DNA of 61,876 nucleotides from Paludibacteraceae bacterium. Its GTDB lineage: Bacteria; Bacteroidota; Bacteroidia; Bacteroidales; Paludibacteraceae. The translations under genes and the position numbers were made by a program. Shown here one piece after another: positions 8,833 to 15,888 of this stretch. The notes beneath the pieces are model-generated. The model did no database searches. It was not told the DNA's origin and saw nothing but the letters and a program-made list of their open reading frames with translations. Position 1 is the first letter of the stretch, and each line of letters starts with the position of its first letter. The DNA lies in the NCBI GenBank assembly GCA_024399495.1, contig JAKSNY010000014.1, positions 1-61,876 on the forward strand, in the 5' to 3' direction.

Positions 8833-9422
8833 GCGTTTGCGGCAGTAAACAGGGCTAATGCCTCACTGCGGGTGGTGGAGTCTGACTCAAAACAACCTTT
8901 GAATATGGTTGTAACAGTCTTGGAACCTTCTTTCTTGATTCCTCGGGCAGTCATGCAGCTATGCTCGCCCTCCACATATACAGCCACATCCTCACTGCCA
9001 GTGGCAAGTGTCATTATTTGGGCTATATCGGTGGCTATACGCTCTTGCAGTTGCAGACGGTGGCAGACCATCTCTGCTATACGTGCTATCTTGCTGAGCC
9101 CTATAACCTTATCTTTAGGCTTGTAGATTACGCTTACACGCATATTGTACATTAGGGCTATATGGTGTTCACAGTAACTGAATACAGGAATGTTCTTGAC
9201 AACCACATAGTTTCCACATCGGGGAACGCATATATCGTCTGCCTCAAATGTTTTGGAGTAATGCTCGGCAATCTGCTCATTAGTGTAGGCAATACCGCGG
9301 AACACCTCTTCACACATACGTGCCACACGCTCAGGAGTCTCTTTAAGCCCCTCTCTATCAGGGTTTTCCCCTAACGCCAATAAAAACTCTCTTGTCAGTT
9401 GCTTAATTTTTTCTGTATCCAT
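8829..9422 (-). CDS. folE: GTP cyclohydrolase I
   Basis: Converts GTP to 7,8-dihydroneopterin triphosphate, first step of both folate and queuosine-precursor synthesis. The 197 aa protein matches the usual length. Zinc ligands are visible: Cys84 in SYCEHH with the following His, and Cys156 in EHSCMTARG. The substrate-site segment VIGLSKIARI is present. It is followed upstream on the same strand by queE and queD, so queuosine supply is the likely main role here. Separate intergenic repeats lie between the three genes. Confidence 0.95.
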   Translation of the reverse strand: MDTEKIKQLTREFLLALGENPDREGLKETPERVARMCEEVFRGIAYTNEQIAEHYSKTFEADDICVPRCGNYVVVKNIPVFSYCEHHIALMYNMRVSVIYKPKDKVIGLSKIARIAEMVCHRLQLQERIATDIAQIMTLATGSEDVAVYVEGEHSCMTARGIKKEGSKTVTTIFKGCFESDSTTRSEALALFTAANA

Positions 9423-9620
9423 AATATCTTGTTTTTAACCTCGCCTACGGCTCCGAATTCATACATCATTTTAACCTCGCCTACGGCTCGTTAAAATATA
9501 TTTCCTTTTCTATTGGAACACATTTCCAAACCTTTGCGTGCTCCGCACGGCGTACTTTGTACGCTTGTCGCCTACGGCTCCTCATACATCATACATTATA
9601 CATCATACATTGCGATAGCA
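9423..9620. repeat. Composite intergenic repeat between folE and queE
   Basis: In order: TTTTAACCTCGCCTACGGCTC palindrome units, an ATTGGAACACATTTCCAA hairpin, GCGTGCTCCGCACG and GTACTTTGTAC hairpins, CGCCTACGGCTCC, then CATACATCATACATTATA repeats. A near-identical composite occurs at 20646-20802, so the palindromes move or are copied as a block. No gene is seen. Confidence 0.7.
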
Positions 9621-10268
9621 TCATACATTTCTCATATTGGGTTCCCAAATGTATTTATGTAGTTGCAACTGAATTTTTAGGCTGCAAAGTTTCTCTTTTT
9701 TCATTCTTTCCACCACTTTTGCAGGCTCCATTTTGCCAAAAACCGTACTAAGATATACCTGTGTGGTGGAGTCTAAATGGTATTTTCTTATAATCTCTAT
9801 GGCTCTGTCCAAGTCTCGCTCCGATGCTATTACAAATTTATATGCATCGTTGGCCCTTGCCGATGCCAAGTTAGGCAGGTGCATTCTATCCTCCATACCG
9901 CTATCGGGTAGTTTGTAGTCTATTACAAAGTGTATGTTCTTACCTATTCTGAACTGCTCTGTAGGTATGGAACCGTTAGTCTCTATATGAATCTCATAAT
10001 CAGCAAGTCTGGAGAGCAATCCTATAAGCCCCGATTGTAAAAGAGGCTCACCGCCTGTTATGGTTACATGCTCTATGCCTGTGGATTTTATATAATCTGT
10101 AATCTCTGCCGCTGTAAGTTCTTCATAACCCTGTGTGGTGTCCCAAGCGTAGCTGGTATCACACCAAGCACACCTTAGGTTGCACCCTGCAAACCTTATG
10201 AATACAGACAGAGCCCCCGCTGTAGGTCCCTCCCCATCAATTGATATGAATTTCTCTATAACTTTCAT
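9621..10268 (-). CDS. queE: 7-carboxy-7-deazaguanine synthase
   Basis: Radical-SAM enzyme that turns 6-carboxytetrahydropterin into 7-carboxy-7-deazaguanine on the route to preQ0 and queuosine. The 215 aa protein has the variant QueE cluster motif with cysteines at 29, 33 and 36 (FAGCNLRCAWCDT), GGEPLLQ at 72-78, and the typical QLHKYIW end. The last codon and stop (GTA TGA) come from the intergenic repeat. It sits between queD and folE, all minus strand. Confidence 0.95.
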   Translation of the reverse strand: MKVIEKFISIDGEGPTAGALSVFIRFAGCNLRCAWCDTSYAWDTTQGYEELTAAEITDYIKSTGIEHVTITGGEPLLQSGLIGLLSRLADYEIHIETNGSIPTEQFRIGKNIHFVIDYKLPDSGMEDRMHLPNLASARANDAYKFVIASERDLDRAIEIIRKYHLDSTTQVYLSTVFGKMEPAKVVERMKKEKLCSLKIQLQLHKYIWEPNMRNV

Positions 10269-10338
10269 TCGCCTACGGCTCCTTATACATCATTTTAACC
10301 TCGCCTACGGCTCATCCTCATACATCATACATTATACA

Positions 10339-10767
10339 TCATACATCATTATATACGCAACTGTTATTCGGAGTCTCAAACAGTTCCACCTCGCTAACAG
10401 GCAATCCTTTGGCTTTTAGAGAATTGAATATATATCGGCTCATTTCCTCGCAGGTGGGGCGGAAGGGTAGCATAACTATTTCAAACCCATTAGGCAGTGC
10501 CTTCAGACTCTCTGCCACACGTCTGCCGTCCGCATTGTCCTCTATAAGCAGTTTGTGGTCAAACATGGTCTCTATATCTTTAAGTGCATTCTTAATTACA
10601 CTAAAATCCTCAACCATGCCTCTGGCATGCCCATCGGGGCATAACTCTTCCTTACAAATAGAGGTTATAAGTTTATACCTGTGACCATGGATATTGGCAC
10701 ACTTACCGTTGTAATCGCTAAGGTAGTGAGCCATATCAAACTCTATCTTATTTTTAATCTTAAACAT
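10339..10767 (-). CDS. queD: 6-carboxytetrahydropterin synthase
   Basis: Converts dihydroneopterin triphosphate to 6-carboxytetrahydropterin. The 142 aa protein has the zinc histidines at 14, 27 and 29 (FDMAHYL, NIHGHRY), the catalytic Cys23 and an FDHKLL segment at 69-74. First gene of the folE-queE-queD group. Upstream are a good promoter, a candidate preQ1 riboswitch and a hairpin. QueC is not in the window. The last codons (YNDV, stop) are repeat-derived. Confidence 0.95.
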   Translation of the reverse strand: MFKIKNKIEFDMAHYLSDYNGKCANIHGHRYKLITSICKEELCPDGHARGMVEDFSVIKNALKDIETMFDHKLLIEDNADGRRVAESLKALPNGFEIVMLPFRPTCEEMSRYIFNSLKAKGLPVSEVELFETPNNSCVYNDV

Positions 10768-10781
10768 CTTATAAATTTAAA

Positions 10782-10823
10782 TACTTGTACATTAGAGGCT
10801 TAATAGCACTCTACGTACAAGTA
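10782..10823 (-). promoter_or_regulatory. Long hairpin 15 nt upstream of queD
   Basis: TACTTGTAC/GTACAAGTA outer stem, TAGAG/CTCTA inner stem and GCT/AGC tip enclose an ATTA loop. It lies between the candidate riboswitch and the queD start, in the position of an expression platform or ribosome-site-sequestering element. Confidence 0.6.
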
Positions 10824-10832
10824 CTCATTAGC

Positions 10833-10876
10833 CTGGTTTTGTTTAATGACAGGATGGTCTAAACGAACTGTCAGTG
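10833..10876 (-). promoter_or_regulatory. Candidate preQ1 class I riboswitch of the que operon
   Basis: Read on the minus strand, a CTGACAG stem is followed by a TTCGTTTAGACCATC loop, the closing CTGTCA strand, and an A-rich tail TTAAACAAAACCAGG. The loop GTTTAG could pair with TTAAAC of the tail as a pseudoknot. Layout (short P1, C-rich loop, A-rich tail) and even the tail wording resemble known preQ1-I aptamers such as the Thermoanaerobacter one, quoted from memory. It begins within about ten bases of the predicted transcript start and precedes queD. Recognition is by eye only. Confidence 0.5.
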
Positions 10877-10886
10877 TTTTGTGTTG

Positions 10887-10917
10887 CAAAGGTACGAATA
10901 AATGAGAGAAGTGCAAA
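10887..10917 (-). promoter_or_regulatory. Promoter of the queD-queE-folE genes
   Basis: On the minus strand: TTTG (10917-10914), 19 nt, TACCTTTG (10894-10887). Confidence 0.75.
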
Positions 10918-11033
10918 ATAAAATTTTGTACTTCCGAATGGGAGTACCTTCACTGAACGCAGTGAAGTAAATGTACGAATAAATGAGAGAAGTACAAAAT
11001 AAAATTTTGTACTTCCGAATGGGAGTACCTTTA
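10890..11033. repeat. 60-bp direct repeat of the que promoter region
   Basis: The stretch from GTACGAATAAATGAGAGAAG to GAATGGGAGTACCTT occurs twice (about 10892-10952 and 10975-11033), separated by a small hairpin (TTCACTGAACGCAGTGAA). Each copy holds the palindrome GTACAAAAT-AAA-ATTTTGTAC (exact in the second copy, 10992-11012; one mismatch in the first). Only the copy nearer queD keeps an intact TACCTTTG box. Confidence 0.75.
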
Positions 11034-11034
11034 A

Positions 11035-11637
11035 TCAGAGCACACCATTGGGAATTGCTACACTGAACTTTAGATTTTTTAGCGAGTATGTTGTATAGTT
11101 CCCATTTGGCTGGTGCAACTCCATATATACCAATGCGTTATTCTTTTTGCTGTATTTTAGCACCACCTTGTTATATCCTTTGGCTGCCTTCCCCTTGCTG
11201 GCAAATGTAAATTCATGAACATCTGCACCGCTCTTATACTCAGGGGTGGATTCAGTAAGTGTCTCCAACGCCTTAATATCGCCCTTCATACTGAATATAA
11301 GCAGGTCTCTAAGCATTTTGAAGGGTGAGTTTGCAGACAGTTTCTTGTTTATCTTGACCTTGCCAGCCACCATATTTATATTGGTGTCGGTAATTTTAAA
11401 GAACTCACCATCGGGTTTAGTGTAAATCATACTCATACACTCTCCCTGATAGTACAGTTTACCTGCAGTCTCCACGGCATTATCAGAAATCTTTATGTGC
11501 TTTACTTGGTCAAAATCACACACAATGTTCTTATAAGAGGCATTGTTTGCCTTCAATCCCTTAATTACGGCTTCATTTGCCGCATAACCCGATGCCATCA
11601 TCATAGCACCTAAAAACAATAATATTAGTTTTTTCAT
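11035..11637 (-). CDS. LolA-like periplasmic lipoprotein-carrier-type protein
   Basis: The 200 aa protein has a signal peptide (MKKLILLFLGAMMMASGYA) and a mature sequence of the LolA/outer-membrane lipoprotein carrier type (CDFDQVKHIKISD, GKLYYQGECMSMIYTKPDGE). I chose the ATG at 11637 over the in-frame ATG at 11658, because the longer form would put residues (MMYEISV) from the intergenic repeat ahead of the signal peptide. In aryl-polyene/flexirubin-type clusters a LolA-like protein is a regular member, thought to help move the lipid to the outer membrane. It follows fabG on the same strand. Confidence 0.8.
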   Translation of the reverse strand: MKKLILLFLGAMMMASGYAANEAVIKGLKANNASYKNIVCDFDQVKHIKISDNAVETAGKLYYQGECMSMIYTKPDGEFFKITDTNINMVAGKVKINKKLSANSPFKMLRDLLIFSMKGDIKALETLTESTPEYKSGADVHEFTFASKGKAAKGYNKVVLKYSKKNNALVYMELHQPNGNYTTYSLKNLKFSVAIPNGVL

Positions 11638-11700
11638 AACTGAAATTTCATACATCATACATTATACATCATACATAACACATAAACAGATTGCATCTGT

Positions 11701-12432
11701 TTATGTGTATAACGCTCCATTAACCGCAATAACCTCTCCGTTTACGTATGCCGCTTCAGGCGATGCCAGGAATGCCACTACGGCAGCCACCTCTTCAGGT
11801 GTACCGAATCGTCCGGCAGGAATCTGTGCTGACAATGCTTTCTCATCAAGTCCTTCCACCATATCGGTCTTAACAAAACCTGGTGCAACGGCATTAACCG
11901 TAACACGTTTCTTGGCAACCTCTTGTGCAAGAGCCTTGGTGGCGGCAATAAGTCCACCCTTTGCAGCGGCATAATTGGTTTGTCCGGGCAATCCTTTTTG
12001 TCCTGAGAGTGATGCCATATTTACTATTCTGCCATATTTCTTTACAACCATTGATTGAATAAGAGGCTTGGTTACATTGTAGAATGAGTTAAGGTTAGTG
12101 TTAAGAACCTTAAGCCAATCCTCGTTCTCCATCCATAAAAGCAGATTATCGCGGCGGATTCCTGCATTATTTACAAGCACCTCTATATAATCATCAGGGT
12201 GGGCTGCTTGCCAACCCTCTATGGCTGCTGCACACTGCTCTGCATTACTTACGTCAAATTTAAGTAATTCAGCGGCAGGGTAGCCGGCATCCTTGATAAG
12301 TGCCAATGTCTCATTTGCCGCAGCGTCATTACCTGCGTAGTTAATCACTACAGAATAGCCCATTGAGGCTAATTTTAGAGAAACGGCTCTGCCTATTCCT
12401 CTGCTTCCTCCTGTTACCAATGCGTATTTCAT
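11701..12432 (-). CDS. fabG: 3-oxoacyl-ACP reductase (SDR family)
   Basis: NADPH-dependent ketoreduction of 3-oxoacyl-ACP. The 243 aa protein has the TGGSRGIG nucleotide-binding motif at 7-14, NNAG at 88-91 and the catalytic set Ser141/143, Tyr154 and Lys158 (NYAAAKGG). Position between a LolA-like gene and a phytoene-desaturase-like gene points to the aryl-polyene-like pathway more than to housekeeping fatty-acid synthesis. Confidence 0.9.
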   Translation of the reverse strand: MKYALVTGGSRGIGRAVSLKLASMGYSVVINYAGNDAAANETLALIKDAGYPAAELLKFDVSNAEQCAAAIEGWQAAHPDDYIEVLVNNAGIRRDNLLLWMENEDWLKVLNTNLNSFYNVTKPLIQSMVVKKYGRIVNMASLSGQKGLPGQTNYAAAKGGLIAATKALAQEVAKKRVTVNAVAPGFVKTDMVEGLDEKALSAQIPAGRFGTPEEVAAVVAFLASPEAAYVNGEVIAVNGALYT

Positions 12433-12629
12433 ATTTTCCTTTTTATTATATGGTTACATTTATTCTCTGTCGCCTACGGCTCCTCCTCATACATCATTTT
12501 AACCTCGCCTACGGCTCGTTAAAATAAAAACCCTTTTTTATTGGGGCATATCCCCAAACCCCTACGCTTCGCGGAGAACTATCGTTCTCTGTCGCCTACG
12601 GCTCCTCCTCATACATCATACATTATACA
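12433..12629. repeat. Composite intergenic repeat
   Basis: CGCCTACGGCTCC, TTTTAACCTCGCC...GTTAAAA palindrome, ATTGGGGCATATCCCCAA hairpin, CTACGCTTCGCGGAGAAC, ACTATCGTTCTCTGTCGCC, then CATACATCATACATTATA repeats. A diverged copy of its middle part lies inside the neighbouring coding sequence at 13050-13160. No gene is seen. Confidence 0.7.
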
Positions 12630-14198
12630 TCATACATCAGTTAGTGGCATGATTTCCCTACAAGTGAACAGTGCCGTCATACTGACTCCCAAAACCCCAT
12701 GAAGGTTTAAATTCTGCCCTGTAAGCAGAAGATTTTTTATTGGGGTGCGTGGCGTAAGGACTGTTGTCATAGGTGACTCAAAATCCTTGCGTATACCGTA
12801 TGAACTGCCGTCTATTGTATTTGTATAAAGTTTATATGTAAGCGGTGTGCTTGTAAAAATGCGGTCAATGGCATCGGCTGTAAGTCCTGGAACCCATTTT
12901 TCCGCCATTCTTAGGCACTCCTCAGTCTTTTTGTTTTTAAACTCTACATAATCTTCACCTCTTTTACCCATAGGTTTATCCGCCCACTTCTCAACCTCTT
13001 CCCAAGCCATCGGTGTAATTATATCTATGTTTCCAACATAGATATAATTACCTTCTCTATTGGGGGATACCCCCAAGCCCCTACGTGCTTCGCACGGAGA
13101 ACTGTCGTTCTCTGTCGCTTCGCTCCTAAACTCCTGAACTCCTGAACTCCTAAACTCATTAGGGTAGTAATGAACCAGCATCCTGTCCGTCTTCCCCGGT
13201 GTATAGTTCCACATATCGGCATTCTCATACACATACAGGTTCTTGTTCAGGTATGGCACAACATCGGGTTTTAGCCTTATGTTTGCTGTAAAAGTGCCTA
13301 CGGTGTTTTTCAGGTTCTGAATGCGTGTGCGATACACCTTCTTTATATATGGGGTGTCCTCTATAATGGATACTGTGTAAGACGGGTGTGCATTGCTTAT
13401 TACCCATTTGCTCTTTACAAACTCATCGCCGTCTATGATAACTCCATCTACAGCACCGTCAGAATCCACCTTAATAGAGGTGACACTCCTGCCCTTTATA
13501 ATGGTGCCGCCCATAGCCTCTATATCGGCAGCCAAATGCTCTGCTATAAGAGAGCCGCCACCGTCAAGCCTATAGGCACCCCTTATAAAAGAGTCATTTA
13601 TTTGGGCAAAAGTGTATAGTGGCAGATTTGGCGACAACTCCATCTTAATGGACGCTCCGCACAGTACATCGCGGAGACGACTGTCTGTTATAGTGTCAGT
13701 TAAAAACTTATAGGCACTTTGGCTAAATAGTGAGGTGGAGTAGAACTCAGTGTCCTCTCTTGGGTTAAGGCTGTCAAAAATGTGGTCTCCTACACTTTTA
13801 AGCGTATCCACGTATTGCTTTATGTTATCCTTTTGGTTAGGGAAACGCTCTGTAAGAGCGGCGGCAAACTCTTTATGCCCACCCATAAAAGGGTAACTCT
13901 CTCCATCTATGATTATGGTGTCAAACTCATCGTCAAGTTTTTTCCAAGGCAGTTCCAATAGGTTAAAATAACTGAACAAGCGGTTCAGACTCTCCCCATC
14001 GTTCATTGCCCCCACATAATGGAATCCTGTGTCAAATGTAGCGGTGCCACGCTTAAAAGTCTGAAGGCAGCCTCCAAGTACGGTGTTCTTCTCCACAATG
14101 CAGACGTTCATTCCGTTTTTAGACAGAATGTATCCACACTCCAGACCTCCAAGTCCCGCACCTATTATAACTACATCAAATTCCATAATATTCTGCAA
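12630..14198 (-). CDS. Phytoene-desaturase-like FAD oxidoreductase carrying an in-frame repeat insertion
   Basis: The 522 aa protein begins with an FAD-binding Rossmann motif (FDVVIIGAGLGGLECGY) and ends with the NLLLTGQNLNLHGVLGVSMT segment typical of phytoene dehydrogenase/CrtI-type oxidoreductases. Such a protein is found in many Bacteroidota aryl-polyene/flexirubin clusters. About 35 residues between HYYPNE and YIYVGNIDII are encoded by an intergenic-type repeat (13050-13160) that keeps the frame open. Whether the enlarged protein is active cannot be judged. The stop region borders CATACATC repeats. Confidence 0.75.
   Translation of the reverse strand: MQNIMEFDVVIIGAGLGGLECGYILSKNGMNVCIVEKNTVLGGCLQTFKRGTATFDTGFHYVGAMNDGESLNRLFSYFNLLELPWKKLDDEFDTIIIDGESYPFMGGHKEFAAALTERFPNQKDNIKQYVDTLKSVGDHIFDSLNPREDTEFYSTSLFSQSAYKFLTDTITDSRLRDVLCGASIKMELSPNLPLYTFAQINDSFIRGAYRLDGGGSLIAEHLAADIEAMGGTIIKGRSVTSIKVDSDGAVDGVIIDGDEFVKSKWVISNAHPSYTVSIIEDTPYIKKVYRTRIQNLKNTVGTFTANIRLKPDVVPYLNKNLYVYENADMWNYTPGKTDRMLVHYYPNEFRSSGVQEFRSEATENDSSPCEARRGLGVSPNREGNYIYVGNIDIITPMAWEEVEKWADKPMGKRGEDYVEFKNKKTEECLRMAEKWVPGLTADAIDRIFTSTPLTYKLYTNTIDGSSYGIRKDFESPMTTVLTPRTPIKNLLLTGQNLNLHGVLGVSMTALFTCREIMPLTDV
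13050..13160. repeat. Intergenic repeat element inside a coding sequence
   Basis: ATTGGGGGATACCCCCAA hairpin, CTACGTGCTTCGCACGGAG, ACTGTCGTTCTCTGTCGC and four octamers (CTAAACTC/CTGAACTC) match the composite at 12520-12605 and the octamer array at 21500-21538. Its length preserves the reading frame of the oxidoreductase gene. Confidence 0.75.
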
Positions 14199-14248
14199 AA
14201 GTAGTCAAATATTTTGACAACTCAAATATTTTGACTGCTTCAATATCT

Positions 14249-15136
14249 TCAATATTTTACCCTAAAGTAATCAAGAGATAACTTGTATTGGTCTTGAGCC
14301 GTAAGGCAAGTGTCAGTCAAATATCCATTAACGCGATTCCACTCCTGAAGCCCTCTATAGTAGTACATTTTCAACTCATCAGTTATTATAAAAGGAACTA
14401 TGCCGTTTGCAAGACACTCCTTAAACATAATAAGCCTTCCTACTCTGCCATTACCATCTTGGAAAGGGTGTATCTTCTCTAACTTTACATGAAAGTCCAG
14501 TATATTATCAAGTGATTTCTGCTTTATTGAGTTGTATTGCAGAATCAGAGTGTTCATCTCTTTATGCACATCTTCAGGTAGGGTGGTCTCTATGCCTCCA
14601 ACCTCATTCGGCAGCCTCTTATAGTCACCTACGGCAAACCAATCTTTCTGACTGTCAGCAGTATTCTCTTTCAGCATTGCGTGCAGTCTTTTAATGTAAG
14701 GCTCGCTTAGTTTGTCGCCTGAATGTTCTATTATGTAATCTATGCATCTAAAGTGGTTTACAGTCTCAATTATATCATCTACTCTCAGTGTCTCTGTGGT
14801 TGCTCCAATAGTGTGTGTCTCAAATATATATCGGGTTTGTTCTTTTGTCAGCCTACTTCCCTCTATATGATTTGAGTTATATGTCAGTTCTATTTGCGTT
14901 TTATGGTAGATGCCGCCTTTTACTCTATTTTGTAATTCTCTTTTTAATGTGTTTAGTAATGGGTAATCCTTAACCCCGATGTAACCCTTTTTAGGCAAAT
15001 TGGCATCAGCAGGTATATTCCATGTTTTCCCGATTAAAAAGGCACCTTCTATTTTACCTGTGGCACAATAATTACGTATGGTACGTTCAGGAACACCGGT
15101 CTTTTCTGCAAATTGTTTTACTGAAATACTGTTCAT
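14249..15136 (-). CDS. Fic-family AMP-transferase with N-terminal HTH
   Basis: The 295 aa protein has a MerR/excisionase-like helix-turn-helix at residues 1-45 (SVKQFAEKTGVPERTIRNY) and a Fic domain with the complete HPFQDGNGRVGR active-site motif (about 223-234). Before it lies SNHIEG, which fits the (S/T)xxxE(G/N) inhibitory helix of class II Fic proteins, so activity is probably self-restrained. Fic enzymes transfer AMP from ATP to hydroxyl groups of target proteins; the target here is unknown. I prefer ATG 15136 to 15157 because the HTH begins directly after it. The promoter contains a palindrome (15184-15205) that the HTH may bind. Confidence 0.88.
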   Translation of the reverse strand: MNSISVKQFAEKTGVPERTIRNYCATGKIEGAFLIGKTWNIPADANLPKKGYIGVKDYPLLNTLKRELQNRVKGGIYHKTQIELTYNSNHIEGSRLTKEQTRYIFETHTIGATTETLRVDDIIETVNHFRCIDYIIEHSGDKLSEPYIKRLHAMLKENTADSQKDWFAVGDYKRLPNEVGGIETTLPEDVHKEMNTLILQYNSIKQKSLDNILDFHVKLEKIHPFQDGNGRVGRLIMFKECLANGIVPFIITDELKMYYYRGLQEWNRVNGYLTDTCLTAQDQYKLSLDYFRVKY

Positions 15137-15183
15137 AATCTTATCGGCAAAAAACACTTTGAATTTCTATGCAAATATAGTTA

Positions 15184-15205
15184 TTTTTGCCGATATCGGC
15201 AAAAA
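15184..15205 (-). promoter_or_regulatory. Palindromic operator in the fic promoter
   Basis: A perfect 22 bp palindrome: five T, GCCGATATCGGC, five A. On the minus strand it overlaps the TTTG box and lies in the 20 nt spacer before TATATTTG. A further half site (ATCGGCAAAAAA) lies near 15143-15154. A repressor bound here would block the promoter; the HTH of the Fic protein is the obvious candidate. Confidence 0.65.
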
Positions 15206-15242
15206 ATAAATATTTTTTTTGGCTTTTTTGTTCATAAAAAAT

Positions 15243-15273
15243 TTTGCAAAACAAAAAATAGCGTGTAACTTTG
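15243..15273 (+). promoter_or_regulatory. Promoter of structured leader copy 2
   Basis: TTTG (15243-15246), 19 nt, TAACTTTG (15266-15273). Confidence 0.8.
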
Positions 15274-15298
15274 CAGTTGTTAATCAAACGAAATGTTA

Positions 15299-15380
15299 AG
15301 ACATAGAAGCCGGAAACGGCTTAAATATAAAGGTTGGTAGAAATTACCCTCCCCGAGTGCATCGGGGGGGGTAATTTGCT
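15299..15380 (+). ncRNA. Repeated structured 5' leader element, copy 2
   Basis: Hairpin AAGCCG-GAAA-CGGCTT, linker AAATATAAAGGTTGGTAGA, then a 16 bp stem (AAATTACC...CCCCGA, loop GTGCA, TCGGGG...GGTAATTT) ending in TTGCTT. It belongs to the same family as the elements at 2682, 28853 and 51460. Confidence 0.65.
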
Positions 15381-15399
15381 TAATATCAGATAGTTACAA

Positions 15400-15700
15400 T
15401 AAACTCCTACGGAGTTATGTATGATGTATAATGTATGATGTATGATTCGCATCACCGAATTAACGTGCAAGCCGAACACAGACAAACTTGTTTGTCTGTT
15501 GAGGCGAAGCCGTTAATCACGAGCGAAGCGAGTAATCACCGCATCACCGAAAAAGAACGAGATTAACAAAATATTTATTAACTAATTTTCAATTTTCAAC
15601 TTTGTTAAGGCTGCACCTTAACCATATTTCGTCTTCGCTCGGCATAGTTCAAATAAATTTGACTCTGCCCTTGCTCATAGAAATAGTCAACTTTTATTAA
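15400..15700. repeat. Intergenic repeats upstream of the small ORF
   Basis: ACTCCTACGGAGT, TGTATGATGTATAATG repeats, a GACAAACTTGTTTGTC palindrome, GGCGAAGCCGTTAATCACGA, and part of the GTTAAGGCTGCACCTTAAC block also found near 20140 and 59570. No gene is seen. Confidence 0.65.
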
Positions 15701-15717
15701 CTAAATATCTTAAAATT

Positions 15718-15852
15718 ATGAAGAAACAAATTTATTCCGCTCCCTTATTGGAGCAAGTGAGAATGGAGGCAGAGATGCCCGTAATGGCTGGCTCTGTGAC
15801 TCCTGGCGGCAAGAGTGTAGGAGCCACGCTAACCAGTATTGCAAACTGGTAA
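15718..15852 (+). CDS. Small conserved leader-like ORF (44 aa)
   Basis: Starts MKKQIYSAPLLEQVRMEAEM and ends SIANW. From residue 12 on it is identical to the small ORF at 2981, and like it lies 36 nt before a lipoprotein gene. Function unknown. Confidence 0.65.
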   Translation: MKKQIYSAPLLEQVRMEAEMPVMAGSVTPGGKSVGATLTSIANW

Positions 15853-15888
15853 CTGGAGTTATTAACAATTAAAAAAGTAAGAAAGCAA

